Assembly: GCF_021728395.1 (NCBI RefSeq)
Contig: NZ_JAKKCM010000004.1
Location: 411,810-475,809 of the forward strand
Direction of reading: 5' to 3'
Length of the DNA stretch: 64,000 bases
Origin: Vibrio sp. J1-1
Lineage (GTDB): Bacteria; Pseudomonadota; Gammaproteobacteria; Enterobacterales; Vibrionaceae
Shown: positions 20,315 through 31,207 of the stretch, piece by piece
Layout of the letters: each line of letters begins with the position of its first letter
How positions within the stretch are numbered: position 1 is the stretch's first letter
Notes under the pieces: generated by a model
Told to the model about the DNA's origin: nothing
Seen by the model: the letters and a program-made list of their open reading frames with translations, nothing else
Database searches by the model: none
Made by a program: the position numbers and the translations under genes

Positions 20315-20824
20315 ATGCCTAGAAAGCTGATAAAACGCTTCATGCCAGATCACGAGTTGATCAAACGTCAAAAAGCATTAAAAGTCTTCGGCAATGTCCT
20401 ATATAACCCGAACCTTTGGTGTCTCAACCGTCGCTCTGCGTCTGGCGCGTTTGCCGTTGGCCTTTTTATGGCGTTTGTACCGCTTCCTAGCCAAATGATA
20501 ATGGCGGCAGGTTTAGCCATTTTAATGGGTGTCAACTTACCGCTTTCTGTTGCTCTGGTTTGGATTAGTAACCCAATTACTATGCCGGTTTTGTTCTACT
20601 TCGCATACAAGATTGGCGCGTGGGCCATGCATGTTCCTCCACAACCCTTTCACTTTGAGTTATCTTGGGAATTTATCATGCAGCAAATGAATACCATCGG
20701 ACCACCATTCTTGCTCGGATGTATGATAAGTGGCGTAGTCTCAGCTATCATCGGCTATTTTGGTATTCGCGGAGTATGGCGCTACTCAGTAGCTCGTAGC
20801 TGGAATAAACGTAAAATAAGATAA
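20315..20824 (+). CDS. DUF2062 domain-containing membrane protein
   Basis: 169 aa from the ATG at 20315 (MPRKLIKRFMPDHE). This start is chosen because the region upstream overlaps comEC and the homologues I recall begin this way; the ribosome binding site (GAGAG around 20295-20300) is weak and distant. The DUF2062 core RSASGAFAVGLFMAFVPLPS and the ISNPITMPVLFYFAYKIG stretch are clear, with about three to four hydrophobic segments. The function is unknown; in other bacteria such proteins accompany glycosyltransferases or LPS genes. Its start is 8 bp from the divergent comEC start. Confidence 0.85.
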   Translation: MPRKLIKRFMPDHELIKRQKALKVFGNVLYNPNLWCLNRRSASGAFAVGLFMAFVPLPSQMIMAAGLAILMGVNLPLSVALVWISNPITMPVLFYFAYKIGAWAMHVPPQPFHFELSWEFIMQQMNTIGPPFLLGCMISGVVSAIIGYFGIRGVWRYSVARSWNKRKIR

Positions 20825-20931
20825 GTCGTCGGCGTAAAAAATTCAGCACTCCGATTAGCTGATGAGGGTCAGATATCGCTCAACCTGAAAAGCAATGTCA
20901 CGCGAGTATGACAACCTGATAGTAAATACAC

Positions 20932-20956
20932 AAAAGGACCGAATTCGGTCCTTTTT
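20932..20956. terminator. Bidirectional terminator between DUF2062 gene and lolE
   Basis: The palindrome AAAAGGACCGAATTCGGTCC followed by TTTTT is a perfect stem flanked by A and T runs, serving both convergent genes. Confidence 0.88.
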
Positions 20957-20976
20957 GTTTTTTGCCTACTTTATAT

Positions 20977-22221
20977 TTACTTAGCACTCAAAACCGCAGC
21001 TGGATTTAACTTGGCAGCACGAGAAGCTGGGTACCAAGTCGCTAGTAAGCTGAGGACAATCGCCGTAATCGATACCAAAGCAACATCCGGCCAATGCAGT
21101 TGTGATGGTAAGAAATCAACAAAATAAATGTCACCCGATAAGAAGTGATGTCCAATCAAGTGCTCTAGTCCAGTGATAAGCGGCGTCAGGTTTAACGCAA
21201 CTAAAACACCAATAACGCTGCCTACCAAACTGCCCAATACGCCAGAGAATACGCCTTGCCAAACAAATATTCGCTTAATCAGACTGTCTTTTGCGCCCAT
21301 GGTTCTAAGAATGGCAATTTCTGCCGCTCGGTCTTTAACCGCCATCATTAAGGTCGAGACGATGTTGAAACAGGCCACGCCTATCACCAGCACCATCACC
21401 AGATACATGATAGTCCGTACTAACTGGATATCACGGTAAAGAAACCCAAACTGCTGCCGCCAGCTTCTCAGATACACGTACACATCGATAAGGCCACCCA
21501 CATCGCGCACAATTTCCGGTGCATTGAGGACATCGTTTGTTTTCAGAGAAACACCAGTAACACCATCCCCTAATCGCGCATATTGCTGCGCATCCGCTAA
21601 TGGCACTAACGCAAGAGAGTGATCAATCTGACCATTCAAGGTTAAGAAACCGATAACCTGTACACGCACACGCTTTGGTGCTTGAACCTTAGTCCCCGTG
21701 CCAGTTTGCGGAATCATCAAAGTCACATAGTCACCAACTTCGACATTCAGCTCAGTCGCGACACCCCGGCCTAAAATTACCTGCTGCTGACCCGCGTAGA
21801 AATTCTGCCACGCTTGCGGGTCGATAAAGTCAGACATGTTGGAAACGGCTTGTTCAAATGAAGGTTCCACCCCGCGAACTTCAACCGCTTTGAGTTTACT
21901 GCCCTTCTCTGTTAACCCAGTGAAACGAACATAGGGCGCAGCTGCAACCACATTTTTATGCTTCAGCGCTTGGTTAATGGTTTTGGTGTAGTTCTGTAAC
22001 GGGCCATCGACCCCCTCTAACTCACCATGTGGAATCACCGACAAAACACGCGACTGTAACTCCCGCTCAAAACCATTCATAGCAGAAAGGCCAATAATGA
22101 TGACCGCAACGCCAACCGCAATACCAATGGTCGAAGAGAGAGAGATAAATGACACCATCTTATTGCGTTTTTTCGCGCGACTAAAACGACCACCGATCAT
22201 CAATGCTAAAGATGAAAACAA
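20977..22221 (-). CDS. lolE: Lipoprotein-releasing ABC transporter permease LolE
   Basis: 414 aa. It has one N-terminal and three C-terminal membrane spans with a large periplasmic domain between them, the LolC/E layout. The motif GLSAMNGFERELQ after helix 1 and MVLVIGVACFNIVSTLMMAVKDR in the second span region fit LolE. With LolC and LolD it extracts outer-membrane lipoproteins for LolA. The start is a TTG at 22221, supported by GGAGGG on the minus strand exactly 6 nt before it, 2 bp after the lolD stop. Confidence 0.95.
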   Translation of the reverse strand: MFSSLALMIGGRFSRAKKRNKMVSFISLSSTIGIAVGVAVIIIGLSAMNGFERELQSRVLSVIPHGELEGVDGPLQNYTKTINQALKHKNVVAAAPYVRFTGLTEKGSKLKAVEVRGVEPSFEQAVSNMSDFIDPQAWQNFYAGQQQVILGRGVATELNVEVGDYVTLMIPQTGTGTKVQAPKRVRVQVIGFLTLNGQIDHSLALVPLADAQQYARLGDGVTGVSLKTNDVLNAPEIVRDVGGLIDVYVYLRSWRQQFGFLYRDIQLVRTIMYLVMVLVIGVACFNIVSTLMMAVKDRAAEIAILRTMGAKDSLIKRIFVWQGVFSGVLGSLVGSVIGVLVALNLTPLITGLEHLIGHHFLSGDIYFVDFLPSQLHWPDVALVSITAIVLSLLATWYPASRAAKLNPAAVLSAK

Positions 22222-22223
22222 AA

Positions 22224-22931
22224 TTATCCCTCCGCCAAAGACGCTTGAGCCGTCAAACGATTCACCAGCAAGCCATCTTGCATGTGCATTTGACGATCCA
22301 TCTTTGCAGCCAGTTCTTTATCGTGTGTCACGACCAGAAAGGCAATGTTCGATTCTTGGTTTAGCTCACGCATCAAATCATAGATAGCAAGCGCCGTGTT
22401 ATGATCCAGGTTACCAGTCGGCTCATCGGCCAGCACCAAGTCAGGCTTGTTGACCAATGCTCGCGCAATCGCTACACGTTGACGCTCACCACCAGATAAC
22501 TCTGAAGGTCGGTGCTCAATACGATGACCTAACCCCACTTTCTCTAGTAGCGCCTGCGCTGCGGCTTTCGCTTCCGGGGCTTTGGTTCCGCCAATCAAGA
22601 GCGGCATCGCCACGTTTTCCAACGCAGTGAAGTCTGCTAACAGGTGATGGAACTGGTACACAAAACCGAGGTGCTTATTACGCAATGCAGCTTGCTTATT
22701 TGAACCCAGTGCCGACAGGTTTTGGCCTAAGAAGTCCACCTCGCCGTGCGTCGCATCATCAAGCGCACCGAGAATATGTAGCAAAGTGCTTTTCCCAGAA
22801 CCTGATGAACCGACAATAGAAACCAGCTCACCTTTCTCAATATCAAAGCTAACACCTTTAAGCACTTCCGTATCTAGTGAACCTTCTCGGTATACTTTAC
22901 GAATATCACGACATTCTAATAGCTTATTCAT
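22224..22931 (-). CDS. lolD: Lipoprotein-releasing ABC transporter ATPase LolD
   Basis: 235 aa. Walker [10 protein letters not shown] is at residues 41-49. The LolD-characteristic segment after the Q-loop ([25 protein letters not shown]) is followed by the signature [15 protein letters not shown], Walker [13 protein letters not shown] and the H-loop VTHD. It powers release of lipoproteins by LolCE. Its start overlaps the lolC end by 8 bp and lolE follows 2 bp after, so the three genes are translated as a coupled operon. Confidence 0.97.
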   Translation of the reverse strand: MNKLLECRDIRKVYREGSLDTEVLKGVSFDIEKGELVSIVGSSGSGKSTLLHILGALDDATHGEVDFLGQNLSALGSNKQAALRNKHLGFVYQFHHLLADFTALENVAMPLLIGGTKAPEAKAAAQALLEKVGLGHRIEHRPSELSGGERQRVAIARALVNKPDLVLADEPTGNLDHNTALAIYDLMRELNQESNIAFLVVTHDKELAAKMDRQMHMQDGLLVNRLTAQASLAEG

Positions 22932-24132
22932 AGCGAAGTGCCTCAGCAGGTTTAACAGAAGATGCTCGGTAAGAAGGGTAAACAGTCGCGGCCAGGCTCA
23001 GAGCAATTGCCAATACCACCACTAACAGAATCTGAAACGAGTCAATTAAAATTGGCAGATGCCCGCCAAAAGAGAACAACGCGACACCAGCCGCCTCAAG
23101 AATCGCATTTAAGTTGAGTGATAACGTCACGCCAGCCAAACCACCCACAATAGCGCCAATCACACCACTGCTTGCACCTTGGACCATAAAGATAGCCATC
23201 ACTTGCGTTTGCGTCATACCTTGAGTTTTAAGAATGGCAACTTCGGATTGTTTTTCCATCACCACCATGATCAGCGCTGAGATAATATTAAACGCTGCAA
23301 CACCAACGATCAGCCCCAGCATTAAGCCCATCATGTTCTTTTCCATTTTCACCGCCTGGAAAAGTTCACCACGTTGTGCACGCCAGTCACTCCACTGCCA
23401 TCCCTTAGGCATTGGCTTATCAGCGAAATCCGTTACCATAAAAGGGTCTGAGAAAAAGACGCGCCAGCCAGAAACCGTATCCCGCGGTAAACGCATCAAC
23501 TTGGCTGCATCTGTCATATTGACGATCATAAGCTGCCCGTCAACATCGGAACCGGTATTAAAAATGCCAGCAACCGTAAAGTTACGCTGGCTGGGAATAC
23601 GGCCAATCGGTGTAAATTGCGTCGCGTTTGTCACCATCAAGCGAACTTTGTCGCCGATAGAAACTTTCAGAGAACGGGCAAGACTATGCCCCAAAAATAC
23701 TTGGTACTCTCCAGCGTCTAGAGAAGACAGTCGACCTGCGATTAAGTGATTAGCAATTGGATCGCCCTTTTTAGGCTCAATCCCAATCAAATACCCCGCT
23801 GTCAGTTGTGCGGAGCTTTGAATGACGGCTTCACCACGAACGACAGGTTCAGGCTTCGCGACTTTAGAAATATTTTGGATAAACTCTGGTGCCGTTTCAG
23901 TCAATGGTGTATTGCCATCGCTTTGAGAAATCACTGCATGAGGAAGCACACCAAGAATACGTTCTTTAAGCTGCGCTTCGAAACCATTCATTACCGACAG
24001 AACGGTCACCAACGCCATCACACCGATAGTGATGCCTGCGGTCGACATATAGGAAACAAATCGGCTAAACCTATCTCCAGAGCGCCCCCGAAGATATCTA
24101 AAACCAATAAATAATGAGATAGGATGATACAT
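22924..24132 (-). CDS. lolC: Lipoprotein-releasing ABC transporter permease LolC
   Basis: 402 aa from the ATG at 24132, which gives [17 protein letters not shown], the same beginning as E. coli LolC. An in-frame TTG 9 bp upstream is possible but less likely. It has the four-span LolC/E architecture with [18 protein letters not shown] after helix 1 and [22 protein letters not shown] later. It docks LolA and, with LolE and LolD, releases lipoproteins. It is the first gene of the operon; the promoter lies in the 243 bp shared with the divergent plzB. Confidence 0.96.
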   Translation of the reverse strand: MYHPISLFIGFRYLRGRSGDRFSRFVSYMSTAGITIGVMALVTVLSVMNGFEAQLKERILGVLPHAVISQSDGNTPLTETAPEFIQNISKVAKPEPVVRGEAVIQSSAQLTAGYLIGIEPKKGDPIANHLIAGRLSSLDAGEYQVFLGHSLARSLKVSIGDKVRLMVTNATQFTPIGRIPSQRNFTVAGIFNTGSDVDGQLMIVNMTDAAKLMRLPRDTVSGWRVFFSDPFMVTDFADKPMPKGWQWSDWRAQRGELFQAVKMEKNMMGLMLGLIVGVAAFNIISALIMVVMEKQSEVAILKTQGMTQTQVMAIFMVQGASSGVIGAIVGGLAGVTLSLNLNAILEAAGVALFSFGGHLPILIDSFQILLVVVLAIALSLAATVYPSYRASSVKPAEALRYE

Positions 24133-24375
24133 ATAAGACAAACCAACCGGCTGTTTTGATATACTTTGACGGCTATCTTACCTTACTCTTCTGGTGAAAA
24201 AGACAAGATAATCGCTAAATTTGTCAACGACATGCAATAAGTCCGCATTTAAAGCAAAAAGTTCAAGCCAAAAAACCAGTAAACTTGATAAGTTCATTCA
24301 GTTAGCGATAATCAGTGCCTTACTCTCTGTTTTGCAAATCAATCAGAGAGCGCTCGCAGGCCAAAGGACAACGAT

Positions 24376-24945
24376 ATGACAGAGCAAGAATATTTCACCG
24401 TTCACCACAGCATCACCATCAACGTGGAAGCGTTAGGTACCGATTTTGCTTTGCCAGATGAAGAAACCTTTGTTGCCGAAATTCCGGCACCTTTCATTGT
24501 CGCTTGTGAGTTCAGCCAATTAGACATGTTGGCTGACAACGCTCGCTCGGAACTAAAAAATAAAGACCTAAAGCACGTTATCAGCTTACTCGACACACAA
24601 AATACCAAGCTAAACCTTTTACTAAGCTTTATGCTGTCACAGCAAGATGATGAGTCTGTCAGATATCAAACCACGCAATTTGGTGCGAGCCAGCTAAGCT
24701 ACCATGCCAATAGTGCATTAGACACCGATCAGCTAGTGCGTGTGAAACTGTTCCTCGATAATCCGGCCGCAGCAATATACTGCTACGCTAAAGTCGTAGA
24801 GTGTGCTTCGTCAGAACAAGGCTTTCTCATCACTCTGAAATACAAAATGCTCAGAGACGCCGATCAAGACTTACTGATCAAAGCCGCCTTATACCAACAA
24901 CAAAAACTTTTACGTCAGCGCTCACTGGAGCGAGATAAAAAATAA
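24376..24945 (+). CDS. PilZ-domain family protein, PlzB-like
   Basis: 189 aa. The position directly before mfd and the general sequence match the V. cholerae PlzB-type protein as I recall it. The N-terminal half looks like a YcgR-N-like segment and the C-terminal half like a degenerate PilZ barrel (YQTTQFGASQLSYHA). The canonical c-di-GMP motifs RxxxR and (D/N)xSxxG are not intact: the second reads GASQLS. Direct c-di-GMP binding is therefore doubtful. A ribosome binding site (AAAGGA) precedes the ATG. mfd starts 5 bp after its stop, so the two are cotranscribed. Confidence 0.75.
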   Translation: MTEQEYFTVHHSITINVEALGTDFALPDEETFVAEIPAPFIVACEFSQLDMLADNARSELKNKDLKHVISLLDTQNTKLNLLLSFMLSQQDDESVRYQTTQFGASQLSYHANSALDTDQLVRVKLFLDNPAAAIYCYAKVVECASSEQGFLITLKYKMLRDADQDLLIKAALYQQQKLLRQRSLERDKK

Positions 24946-24950
24946 CTTCT

Positions 24951-27900
24951 ATGACAAAAGCAACGATACTTTCCGTCACCAACCCATCTGAACGTGGCGA
25001 TAAAAAACAGTTAGGTAATTTACCTGGCGCCGCTCTGCCGCTTGCAATTGCGGAACTCGCAAAACAACATACAAGCCATTCGCTACTTGTTGTGCCCGAT
25101 CCTCAAATCGCCTTAAAACTGCAAGCTGAAATAGAACAATTCACCGATCAGCCTGTCAGCCTTTTCCCTGACTGGGAAACTCTGCCATACGATAACTTTT
25201 CTCCGCATCAGGAAATCATTTCTGATCGGATTGCGCGCTTGTATCAGTTGCCGACCCAACAAAACGGCATCACCATTGTGCCAGTCAGTACTGTATTGCA
25301 ACGTCAATCTCCGCGTGATTTCTTGTTACAGCACTCCTTGATGGTAAAAACTGGCGATCAGTTCTCACTCGAAAAGCTGCGTGTTCAGTTAGAAAACTCT
25401 GGCTATCGTCACGTAGACCAGGTTTTTGGCCCTGGTGAGTATGCAAGCCGTGGTTCCATTCTTGATCTCTTCCCTATGGGTTGTGATGACCCGTACCGTA
25501 TCGATTTCTTCGACGATGAGATTGACACCATCCGTACGTTCGATCCAGAGAACCAACGCTCAATAGAAGACATCAAACAAATTCAGTTGCTTCCCGCCCA
25601 TGAGTTCCCGACCACAAAAGAAGCGATTGAAGAGTTTCGTACCCGCTGGCGTACTCAATTTGAAGCGCGTCGTGAGCCTGAATCGATTTACATGCAGGTT
25701 ACCAAAGGAACGTGGCCGGCAGGGATTGAATATTGGCAGCCCCTGTTCTTTGACCATACAGAAACCCTGTTTGACTACTTGCCGGAAGACTCGCAACTGA
25801 TCACTTATGGTGACATTGAAGCCGCCGTAGAAACTTTCTTAACTGACGTCGAGTACCGTTACGATCAGAAGAAAATCGATCCATTACGCCCACTGCTCGC
25901 ACCGCACGACCTGTGGCTGAAGAAGGATGAACTCTTCACCCACTTTAAACAGCTTCCGCAAGCACAGCTGCATCTGGACAAAATCGTCAAGCGTGCTGGT
26001 CGTCAGAATCTGGCGGTACAGTCATTAGCAGAACTGGGCGTTCAACAGCAGAACAAAGAACCGCTTTCGCGTCTGCGTCAGTTCAGTGAACAGTTCACTG
26101 GCAAAATCATCTTCTCTGTCGAATCAGAAGGTCGACGTGAAGCACTCACAGAGCTTTTACAAGGCATTAAAGTTCGCCCTGTCGTTCACCAATCGTTCTA
26201 CCAGGCTCTCGATTCTAAAGATCGATTTAGCTTGATTCTTGGTGCGACTGAGCATGGTTTTATCCATGATGAGCAGAACTTCGCGCTTATCTGCGAAAGT
26301 GACCTGCTTGGTGACCGCGTCATACAACGTCGTCGTAAAGATAAAAAAGCCGTCAACAGCGACACCGTTATTCGTCACCTTGCTGAACTAAAACCGGGTC
26401 AGCCAGTCGTTCACATAGACCACGGTATCGGTCGTTATATCGGCCTGCAAACGCTTGAAGCAGGCGGTATGAAGACCGAATACGTAACACTTGAGTATCA
26501 AAATGAAGCCAAGTTGTACGTGCCAGTGTCATCACTGAACCTGATTGGTCGTTACTCTGGTGGCGCAGAAGAGAGTGCGCCTCTACATAAACTTGGCGGA
26601 GAAGCATGGGTTAAAGCCCGCCGTAAAGCCGCAGAGAAAGTGCGTGACGTAGCGGCAGAGTTGCTGGATGTTTACGCCAAACGTGAACTAAAACCGGGCT
26701 TTAAGTTCGAACTGGATCGAGGTCAGTACGCCACATTCAAAGCAACGTTCCCATTCGAAGAAACCGATGACCAGGCAATGGCTATCAATGCCGTTATGTC
26801 TGACATGTGCCAACCAAAAGCGATGGATCGCTTGGTATGTGGTGACGTTGGTTTTGGTAAAACCGAAGTGGCGATGCGAGCAGCATTTGTTGCGACAGAC
26901 AACAGCAAGCAAGTCGCAGTACTGGTACCAACTACCCTACTTGCCCAGCAACACTTTGAGAACTTCCGTGACCGGTTTGCCAACTTACCGATCCGAGTAG
27001 AAGTGTTATCTCGCTTTAAATCGGCTAAAGAACAGAAAGTGATTTTGCAAGACGTAGCGGAAGGGAAAGTCGATATCGTCGTGGGAACGCACAAACTGCT
27101 TTCTAACGATATTCGTTTTAAAGATCTTGGTCTGCTAATTGTCGACGAAGAACACCGTTTTGGCGTGCGTCAAAAAGAGAAAGTGAAAGCAATGCGTGCG
27201 GATGTCGACATTCTGACCCTCACCGCAACGCCGATCCCTCGAACGCTCAATATGGCAATGAGTGGAATGCGCGATCTGTCCATCATCGCTACTCCACCTG
27301 CTCGTCGTTTAGCAATCAAAACCTTTGTCCGACAGCGTGAAGAGCCTGTTGTACGTGAAGCAGTACTGCGTGAAATCATGCGTGGTGGTCAGGTTTACTT
27401 CCTGCATAATCAGGTCGAAACCATCGAAAAGACCGCCGAAGACCTGCAAAAACTGATTCCAGAAGCGCGTATCACTGTGGCACATGGGCAAATGCGTGAG
27501 CGCGAGCTAGAACGCATCATGAACGACTTCTATCACCAGCGCTTTAATGTACTGGTGTGTACCACGATCATTGAAACAGGCATCGATGTCCCAACCGCGA
27601 ATACCATCATCATGGATCGCGCAGATAATCTTGGTTTGGCTCAGCTGCATCAGCTACGGGGCCGTGTTGGTCGTTCTCACCACCAAGCCTATGCTTATTT
27701 ACTAACACCGCATCCAAAAGCGATGACCAAAGATGCCATCAAGCGTCTTGACGCCATTGCCTCTCTCGAAGATCTTGGCGCTGGCTTTACGCTCGCAACA
27801 CATGATTTAGAAATTCGAGGAGCCGGTGAACTTCTAGGTGATGAACAAAGTGGGCAAATTCAATCAGTTGGCTTTACACTGTATATGGAGATGCTCGAAC

Positions 27901-28412
27901 AAGCGGTTGAAGCCTTGAAAGAAGGGAAAGAGCCATCACTGGATGAATTGCTGCGCGAGCAGACCGAAGTGGAAATGCGCATTCCTGCACTCTTGCCGGA
28001 TGATTACATCCCCGATGTAAATACACGTCTTTCAATGTATAAGCGTATCGCGAGCGTCACCAACGCCGATGAGTTGTCAGAATTGAAAGTGGAATTGATT
28101 GACCGCTTTGGTCTTTTGCCTGACGCAACAAAAAATCTGTTGGCTGTCTCAGAACTGAAATTTGCCGCAGGTAGTCTGAAAGCGAAAAAGGTTGAAGCCC
28201 ATGATAAAGGCGGATTTGTAGAGTTTTACCCTGATGCTGACATAAATCCAGCGTATTTAGTTAAACTCCTGCAATCACAGCCTCAAAAATTTGCGATGGA
28301 AGGTCCAACTAAGTTCAAGTTTAGCGTACCATTAACTGACCGACGCAAGCGAGTTCAGTTTGTTAAAGACTTACTGAATGATTTTAAACAGAATTTATTA
28401 CCAACGAGCTAA
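24951..28412 (+). CDS. mfd: Transcription-repair coupling factor
   Basis: 1153 aa, close to E. coli Mfd (1148). It displaces stalled RNA polymerase and recruits UvrA. The UvrB-homology region is at the N-terminus and the RNA-polymerase-interacting domain follows near residues 480-545 ([12 protein letters not shown]). The RecG-like helicase carries Walker A GDVGFGKT at 631-638 and DEEH at 732-735, then the TRG motif region and the C-terminal UvrA-binding domain. The upstream plzB is 5 bp away and csiV begins 7 bp after its stop. Confidence 0.98.
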   Translation: MTKATILSVTNPSERGDKKQLGNLPGAALPLAIAELAKQHTSHSLLVVPDPQIALKLQAEIEQFTDQPVSLFPDWETLPYDNFSPHQEIISDRIARLYQLPTQQNGITIVPVSTVLQRQSPRDFLLQHSLMVKTGDQFSLEKLRVQLENSGYRHVDQVFGPGEYASRGSILDLFPMGCDDPYRIDFFDDEIDTIRTFDPENQRSIEDIKQIQLLPAHEFPTTKEAIEEFRTRWRTQFEARREPESIYMQVTKGTWPAGIEYWQPLFFDHTETLFDYLPEDSQLITYGDIEAAVETFLTDVEYRYDQKKIDPLRPLLAPHDLWLKKDELFTHFKQLPQAQLHLDKIVKRAGRQNLAVQSLAELGVQQQNKEPLSRLRQFSEQFTGKIIFSVESEGRREALTELLQGIKVRPVVHQSFYQALDSKDRFSLILGATEHGFIHDEQNFALICESDLLGDRVIQRRRKDKKAVNSDTVIRHLAELKPGQPVVHIDHGIGRYIGLQTLEAGGMKTEYVTLEYQNEAKLYVPVSSLNLIGRYSGGAEESAPLHKLGGEAWVKARRKAAEKVRDVAAELLDVYAKRELKPGFKFELDRGQYATFKATFPFEETDDQAMAINAVMSDMCQPKAMDRLVCGDVGFGKTEVAMRAAFVATDNSKQVAVLVPTTLLAQQHFENFRDRFANLPIRVEVLSRFKSAKEQKVILQDVAEGKVDIVVGTHKLLSNDIRFKDLGLLIVDEEHRFGVRQKEKVKAMRADVDILTLTATPIPRTLNMAMSGMRDLSIIATPPARRLAIKTFVRQREEPVVREAVLREIMRGGQVYFLHNQVETIEKTAEDLQKLIPEARITVAHGQMRERELERIMNDFYHQRFNVLVCTTIIETGIDVPTANTIIMDRADNLGLAQLHQLRGRVGRSHHQAYAYLLTPHPKAMTKDAIKRLDAIASLEDLGAGFTLATHDLEIRGAGELLGDEQSGQIQSVGFTLYMEMLEQAVEALKEGKEPSLDELLREQTEVEMRIPALLPDDYIPDVNTRLSMYKRIASVTNADELSELKVELIDRFGLLPDATKNLLAVSELKFAAGSLKAKKVEAHDKGGFVEFYPDADINPAYLVKLLQSQPQKFAMEGPTKFKFSVPLTDRRKRVQFVKDLLNDFKQNLLPTS

Positions 28413-28419
28413 TAGTCGA

Positions 28420-29190
28420 ATGAGAATACTGATCCCGTTATTACTTCTTTGTGTCTCAATGCCCTCTTGGGCACAACGTCAATTTGATATTGAAGTGATC
28501 ATTTTCAAGCGCACCGTCGACGCGGAAAACACAAGCGAGTCTTGGCCAGACCAACTGCCGAAAATCGACATGACTAATGTCGGTAGTTTAGATAGTGACG
28601 CTTATCGCTCATCTAAAGGTGTGTCCTTACTGCCTAGCTCTTCTTTTCACCTGAACCCGCAAGAGGCTGCGCTGAACAGTCACGCCGGATTTAGAGTGTT
28701 AAAGCATGTAGCTTGGCGACAAGGTGATCAGGGACAAGGTAGTGCACCGACCTTCCGCATTGTGGCGGGGCGCGATTTTTCTGGCTCGTATTATTCCGAT
28801 GGCAGCCCTATCGATGGTAGCCAAACCACCTTCGCAAGCGATGGTTACAGTGAGTCAAACGTAAATGGCCCGTTGTACGAGTTAGATGGAAAAATTCAGA
28901 TTTACGTTCAACATTACTTGTTTGCAGAAACAACTATGGACTTGCGTGAACCAAGTGTCAGACAAGTTCGTTTTGAGCCGAAGCCGGTTGAGCAGCTTGC
29001 CGATGAAATGGGTGAAGCTGACGGAAATGTTCAGGTTGGTAACTTAGCAGACGTATCGCCAACCGTGACGGAAGAGAAGTTCCTTAAGACTTACCGACTT
29101 GATCAAAAACGCCGCATGCGAAGCAGCGAAACACATTACCTGGACAGCCCTTTAATGGGAATGATCATCCAGGTACGCCGTGTAAACTAA
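28420..29190 (+). CDS. csiV: CsiV, peptidoglycan-binding activator of PBP1A function
   Basis: 256 aa from the ATG at 28420 (MRILIPLLLLCVSMPSWA, a clear signal peptide with cleavage after WA). The mature protein starts QRQFDIEVIIFKR, the hallmark of the CsiV family (PF10972). In V. cholerae CsiV was described as a Vibrio-specific periplasmic protein needed for PBP1A activity through LpoA. An upstream in-frame start at 28378 would lie inside mfd and disrupt the signal peptide. It probably ends the plzB-mfd-csiV operon; a terminator follows. Confidence 0.85.
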   Translation: MRILIPLLLLCVSMPSWAQRQFDIEVIIFKRTVDAENTSESWPDQLPKIDMTNVGSLDSDAYRSSKGVSLLPSSSFHLNPQEAALNSHAGFRVLKHVAWRQGDQGQGSAPTFRIVAGRDFSGSYYSDGSPIDGSQTTFASDGYSESNVNGPLYELDGKIQIYVQHYLFAETTMDLREPSVRQVRFEPKPVEQLADEMGEADGNVQVGNLADVSPTVTEEKFLKTYRLDQKRRMRSSETHYLDSPLMGMIIQVRRVN

Positions 29191-29204
29191 ACCATAAAGA
29201 TAAT

Positions 29205-29233
29205 AAAAGCGCAGCTCAGGCTGCGCTTTTATT
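29205..29233 (+). terminator. Rho-independent terminator after csiV
   Basis: A perfect 11-bp stem AAAAGCGCAGC / GCTGCGCTTTT with a TCAG loop and T-rich tail. Confidence 0.88.
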
Positions 29234-29274
29234 TTATAACTAAAAAACTACCAGAAAGGGAGTCATATCAATTC

Positions 29275-29823
29275 ATGAGCCCCGATTTTGAAATCATCAC
29301 GCCGCGTCTAGCTTTACGTCTTATTCCTGCCGATGATGCAAACGCTCTGCATGCTCTGCTTGCGGAATCGCCTTCACTGCATACTTGGCTAGACTGGTGT
29401 GGTGAAAACGTGTCACTCAAATATGCACAGGATTTTTTGCTTTCCACCCGCTTAAACTGGGTGAAAACAGAAGCCTTTGGTTTTGGTGTTTATGATCGCG
29501 AGAGCAATGCCCTTCTTGGCATGGTTGCCATTAATGAGCTCTACCATACCTTTAACATGGCGAGTATCGGCTATTGGATTGCCGACCGTTATCAGCGACA
29601 TGGGTACGCACAAGAAGCAGTTTGCGCATTAGCCGAATTCTGCTTCGCCAAACTTAGTCTGACGCGAATCGAGATCGTTTGTGATCCGGATAATACTGCC
29701 AGTCAGGCACTGATCGAATCCGTTGGTGCACACCAAGAGGCGATTGCGAGAAACCGCTATATTTTTGACGGCAAGCCAAAAGATGGCATTGTTTATTCGT
29801 TGCTACCAGAAGATCTAAAGTAA
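29275..29823 (+). CDS. GNAT family N-acetyltransferase, RimJ/RimL type
   Basis: 182 aa. It begins with the RimL-type pattern TPRLALRLIPADDANALHAL and contains the acetyl-CoA binding loop region YQRHGYAQEAVCALAEFCF (Q/RxxGxA variant) and ASQALIESVGAHQE. It transfers acetyl groups from acetyl-CoA to an N-terminal or other amine; the substrate, possibly a ribosomal protein as for RimL, cannot be told from sequence. It is a single-gene unit bounded by terminators on both sides. Confidence 0.85.
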   Translation: MSPDFEIITPRLALRLIPADDANALHALLAESPSLHTWLDWCGENVSLKYAQDFLLSTRLNWVKTEAFGFGVYDRESNALLGMVAINELYHTFNMASIGYWIADRYQRHGYAQEAVCALAEFCFAKLSLTRIEIVCDPDNTASQALIESVGAHQEAIARNRYIFDGKPKDGIVYSLLPEDLK

Positions 29824-29852
29824 CGTTTAGGACGGATCAGCAGAAAAACAAA

Positions 29853-29883
29853 AAGCCACCGACATACGGTGGCTTCTCTTTTT
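29853..29883. terminator. Terminator between GNAT gene and ndh, probably bidirectional
   Basis: The stem AAGCCACCG / CGGTGGCTT with an ACATA loop is followed by a T-rich stretch and preceded by an A-rich one, between convergent genes. Confidence 0.82.
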
Positions 29884-29917
29884 AAACTCGTTCTACTTAC
29901 GCTAAGCGAAGTTTACT

Positions 29918-31207
29918 CTAATGCAACTTCAAGTTAGGACGTAATACACGGTTGATACGACCAACCAGCATCATCAAACCCGTTTTGAATAGGCCGTGAA
30001 GCGCAATTTGGTGCATGCGGTAAAGTGAAATATACACCACACGAGCGATACGCCCCTCAACCATCATTGAACCTTTGGTCAAGTTGCCCATCAAGCTGCC
30101 TACTGTCGAGAACTGGCTAAGTGAAACCAAAGAGCCATGATCTTTATACACATAGTCTTTTAGTTCGCGGCCATTAATCATCGCGACAATGTTGCTGAAT
30201 GCTCGGCTTGCCATTTGGTGCGCAGCTTGCGCTCGTGGCGGAACAAACGAGCCGTCTTCCTGAGTACACTGAGCGAGGTCACCAATTACGAAGATGTTAT
30301 CGTCACGCGTGGTTTGTAGCGTATTTTTCACCACTAACTGGTTGATTCGGTTCGTCTCCAGACCAGCGATATCTTTGATGAAATCAGGCGCTTTAATACC
30401 TGCCGCCCAAACCATGATTTTAGCGGAGATCTTCTCACCGTCTTTGGTCGTCAAGCCGTCTTTCTCAGCTTTTGTCACCATAGTCGCGGTACGCACATTT
30501 ACGCCAAGTTTCGTCAATTCTTGATGTGCTGCAGTAGAGATTCGAGAAGGAAGCGCAGGTAGAATACGTGGGCCAGCTTCAATAAGGTTTACATTAAGCT
30601 TGCTCGAGTCTAAGTCACCAAAGCCGTATGCACGAAGCTCTTTAATCGCATTATGTAGCTCAGCTGACAGCTCTACGCCTGTTGCACCTGCACCAACAAT
30701 CGCGATATCAACGGTACCGTTACCATTTTTCGCGTGGAGCTTAAGAAACTCATTGTTCATTTCGCTGCGGAATCGATGAGCTTGTTCCGGGCTGTCCAGG
30801 AAAATACAGTTTTCACGAACACCAGGAGTATTGAAGTCGTTTGAAGTAGAGCCTATTGCCATCACCAGAATGTCATATTCCAGCTCACGGCTTGGCATTA
30901 GCAGTTCACCATGCTCGTCTTTAAGCTCACTCAACGTGATGACTTTACGCTCACGGTCAATGCCTTGAAGGCTACCCATTTGGAAGTCGAAACTATGATT
31001 TTTCGCATGAGCACGGTAGCTCAATGCATCGACACCCTCGTCTAATGATCCGGTTGCTACTTCGTGTAGCAATGGTTTCCACAAGTGGCTCGCTTTACGG
31101 TCTACCAGCGTAATTTGCGCACGGTTCTTTCGACCAAGTGTACGGCCAAGCTTAGTTGCCAATTCCAGGCCACCAGCACCGCCGCCTACAACGATAATGC
31201 GTGTCAC
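29918..31207 (-). CDS. ndh: Type II NADH:quinone oxidoreductase
   Basis: 429 aa, close to E. coli Ndh (434). It is a single-subunit, non-pumping NADH dehydrogenase at the inner-membrane face. An FAD-binding Rossmann motif [12 protein letters not shown] is at residues 5-16, and a second nucleotide-binding motif is [17 protein letters not shown] near 170. [10 protein letters not shown]-type residues ([10 protein letters not shown]) mark the FAD site end. The start is GTG at 31207 with GAGGA 8-9 nt upstream. A possible FNR box lies about 250 bp upstream; anaerobic repression of ndh by FNR is established in E. coli. Confidence 0.96.
   Translation of the reverse strand: MTRIIVVGGGAGGLELATKLGRTLGRKNRAQITLVDRKASHLWKPLLHEVATGSLDEGVDALSYRAHAKNHSFDFQMGSLQGIDRERKVITLSELKDEHGELLMPSRELEYDILVMAIGSTSNDFNTPGVRENCIFLDSPEQAHRFRSEMNNEFLKLHAKNGNGTVDIAIVGAGATGVELSAELHNAIKELRAYGFGDLDSSKLNVNLIEAGPRILPALPSRISTAAHQELTKLGVNVRTATMVTKAEKDGLTTKDGEKISAKIMVWAAGIKAPDFIKDIAGLETNRINQLVVKNTLQTTRDDNIFVIGDLAQCTQEDGSFVPPRAQAAHQMASRAFSNIVAMINGRELKDYVYKDHGSLVSLSQFSTVGSLMGNLTKGSMMVEGRIARVVYISLYRMHQIALHGLFKTGLMMLVGRINRVLRPNLKLH

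Noticed and set aside
23234-23749. 171-codon open frame antisense to lolC
   Set aside because: Antisense shadow of a well-supported gene; low-complexity composition and no ribosome binding site.
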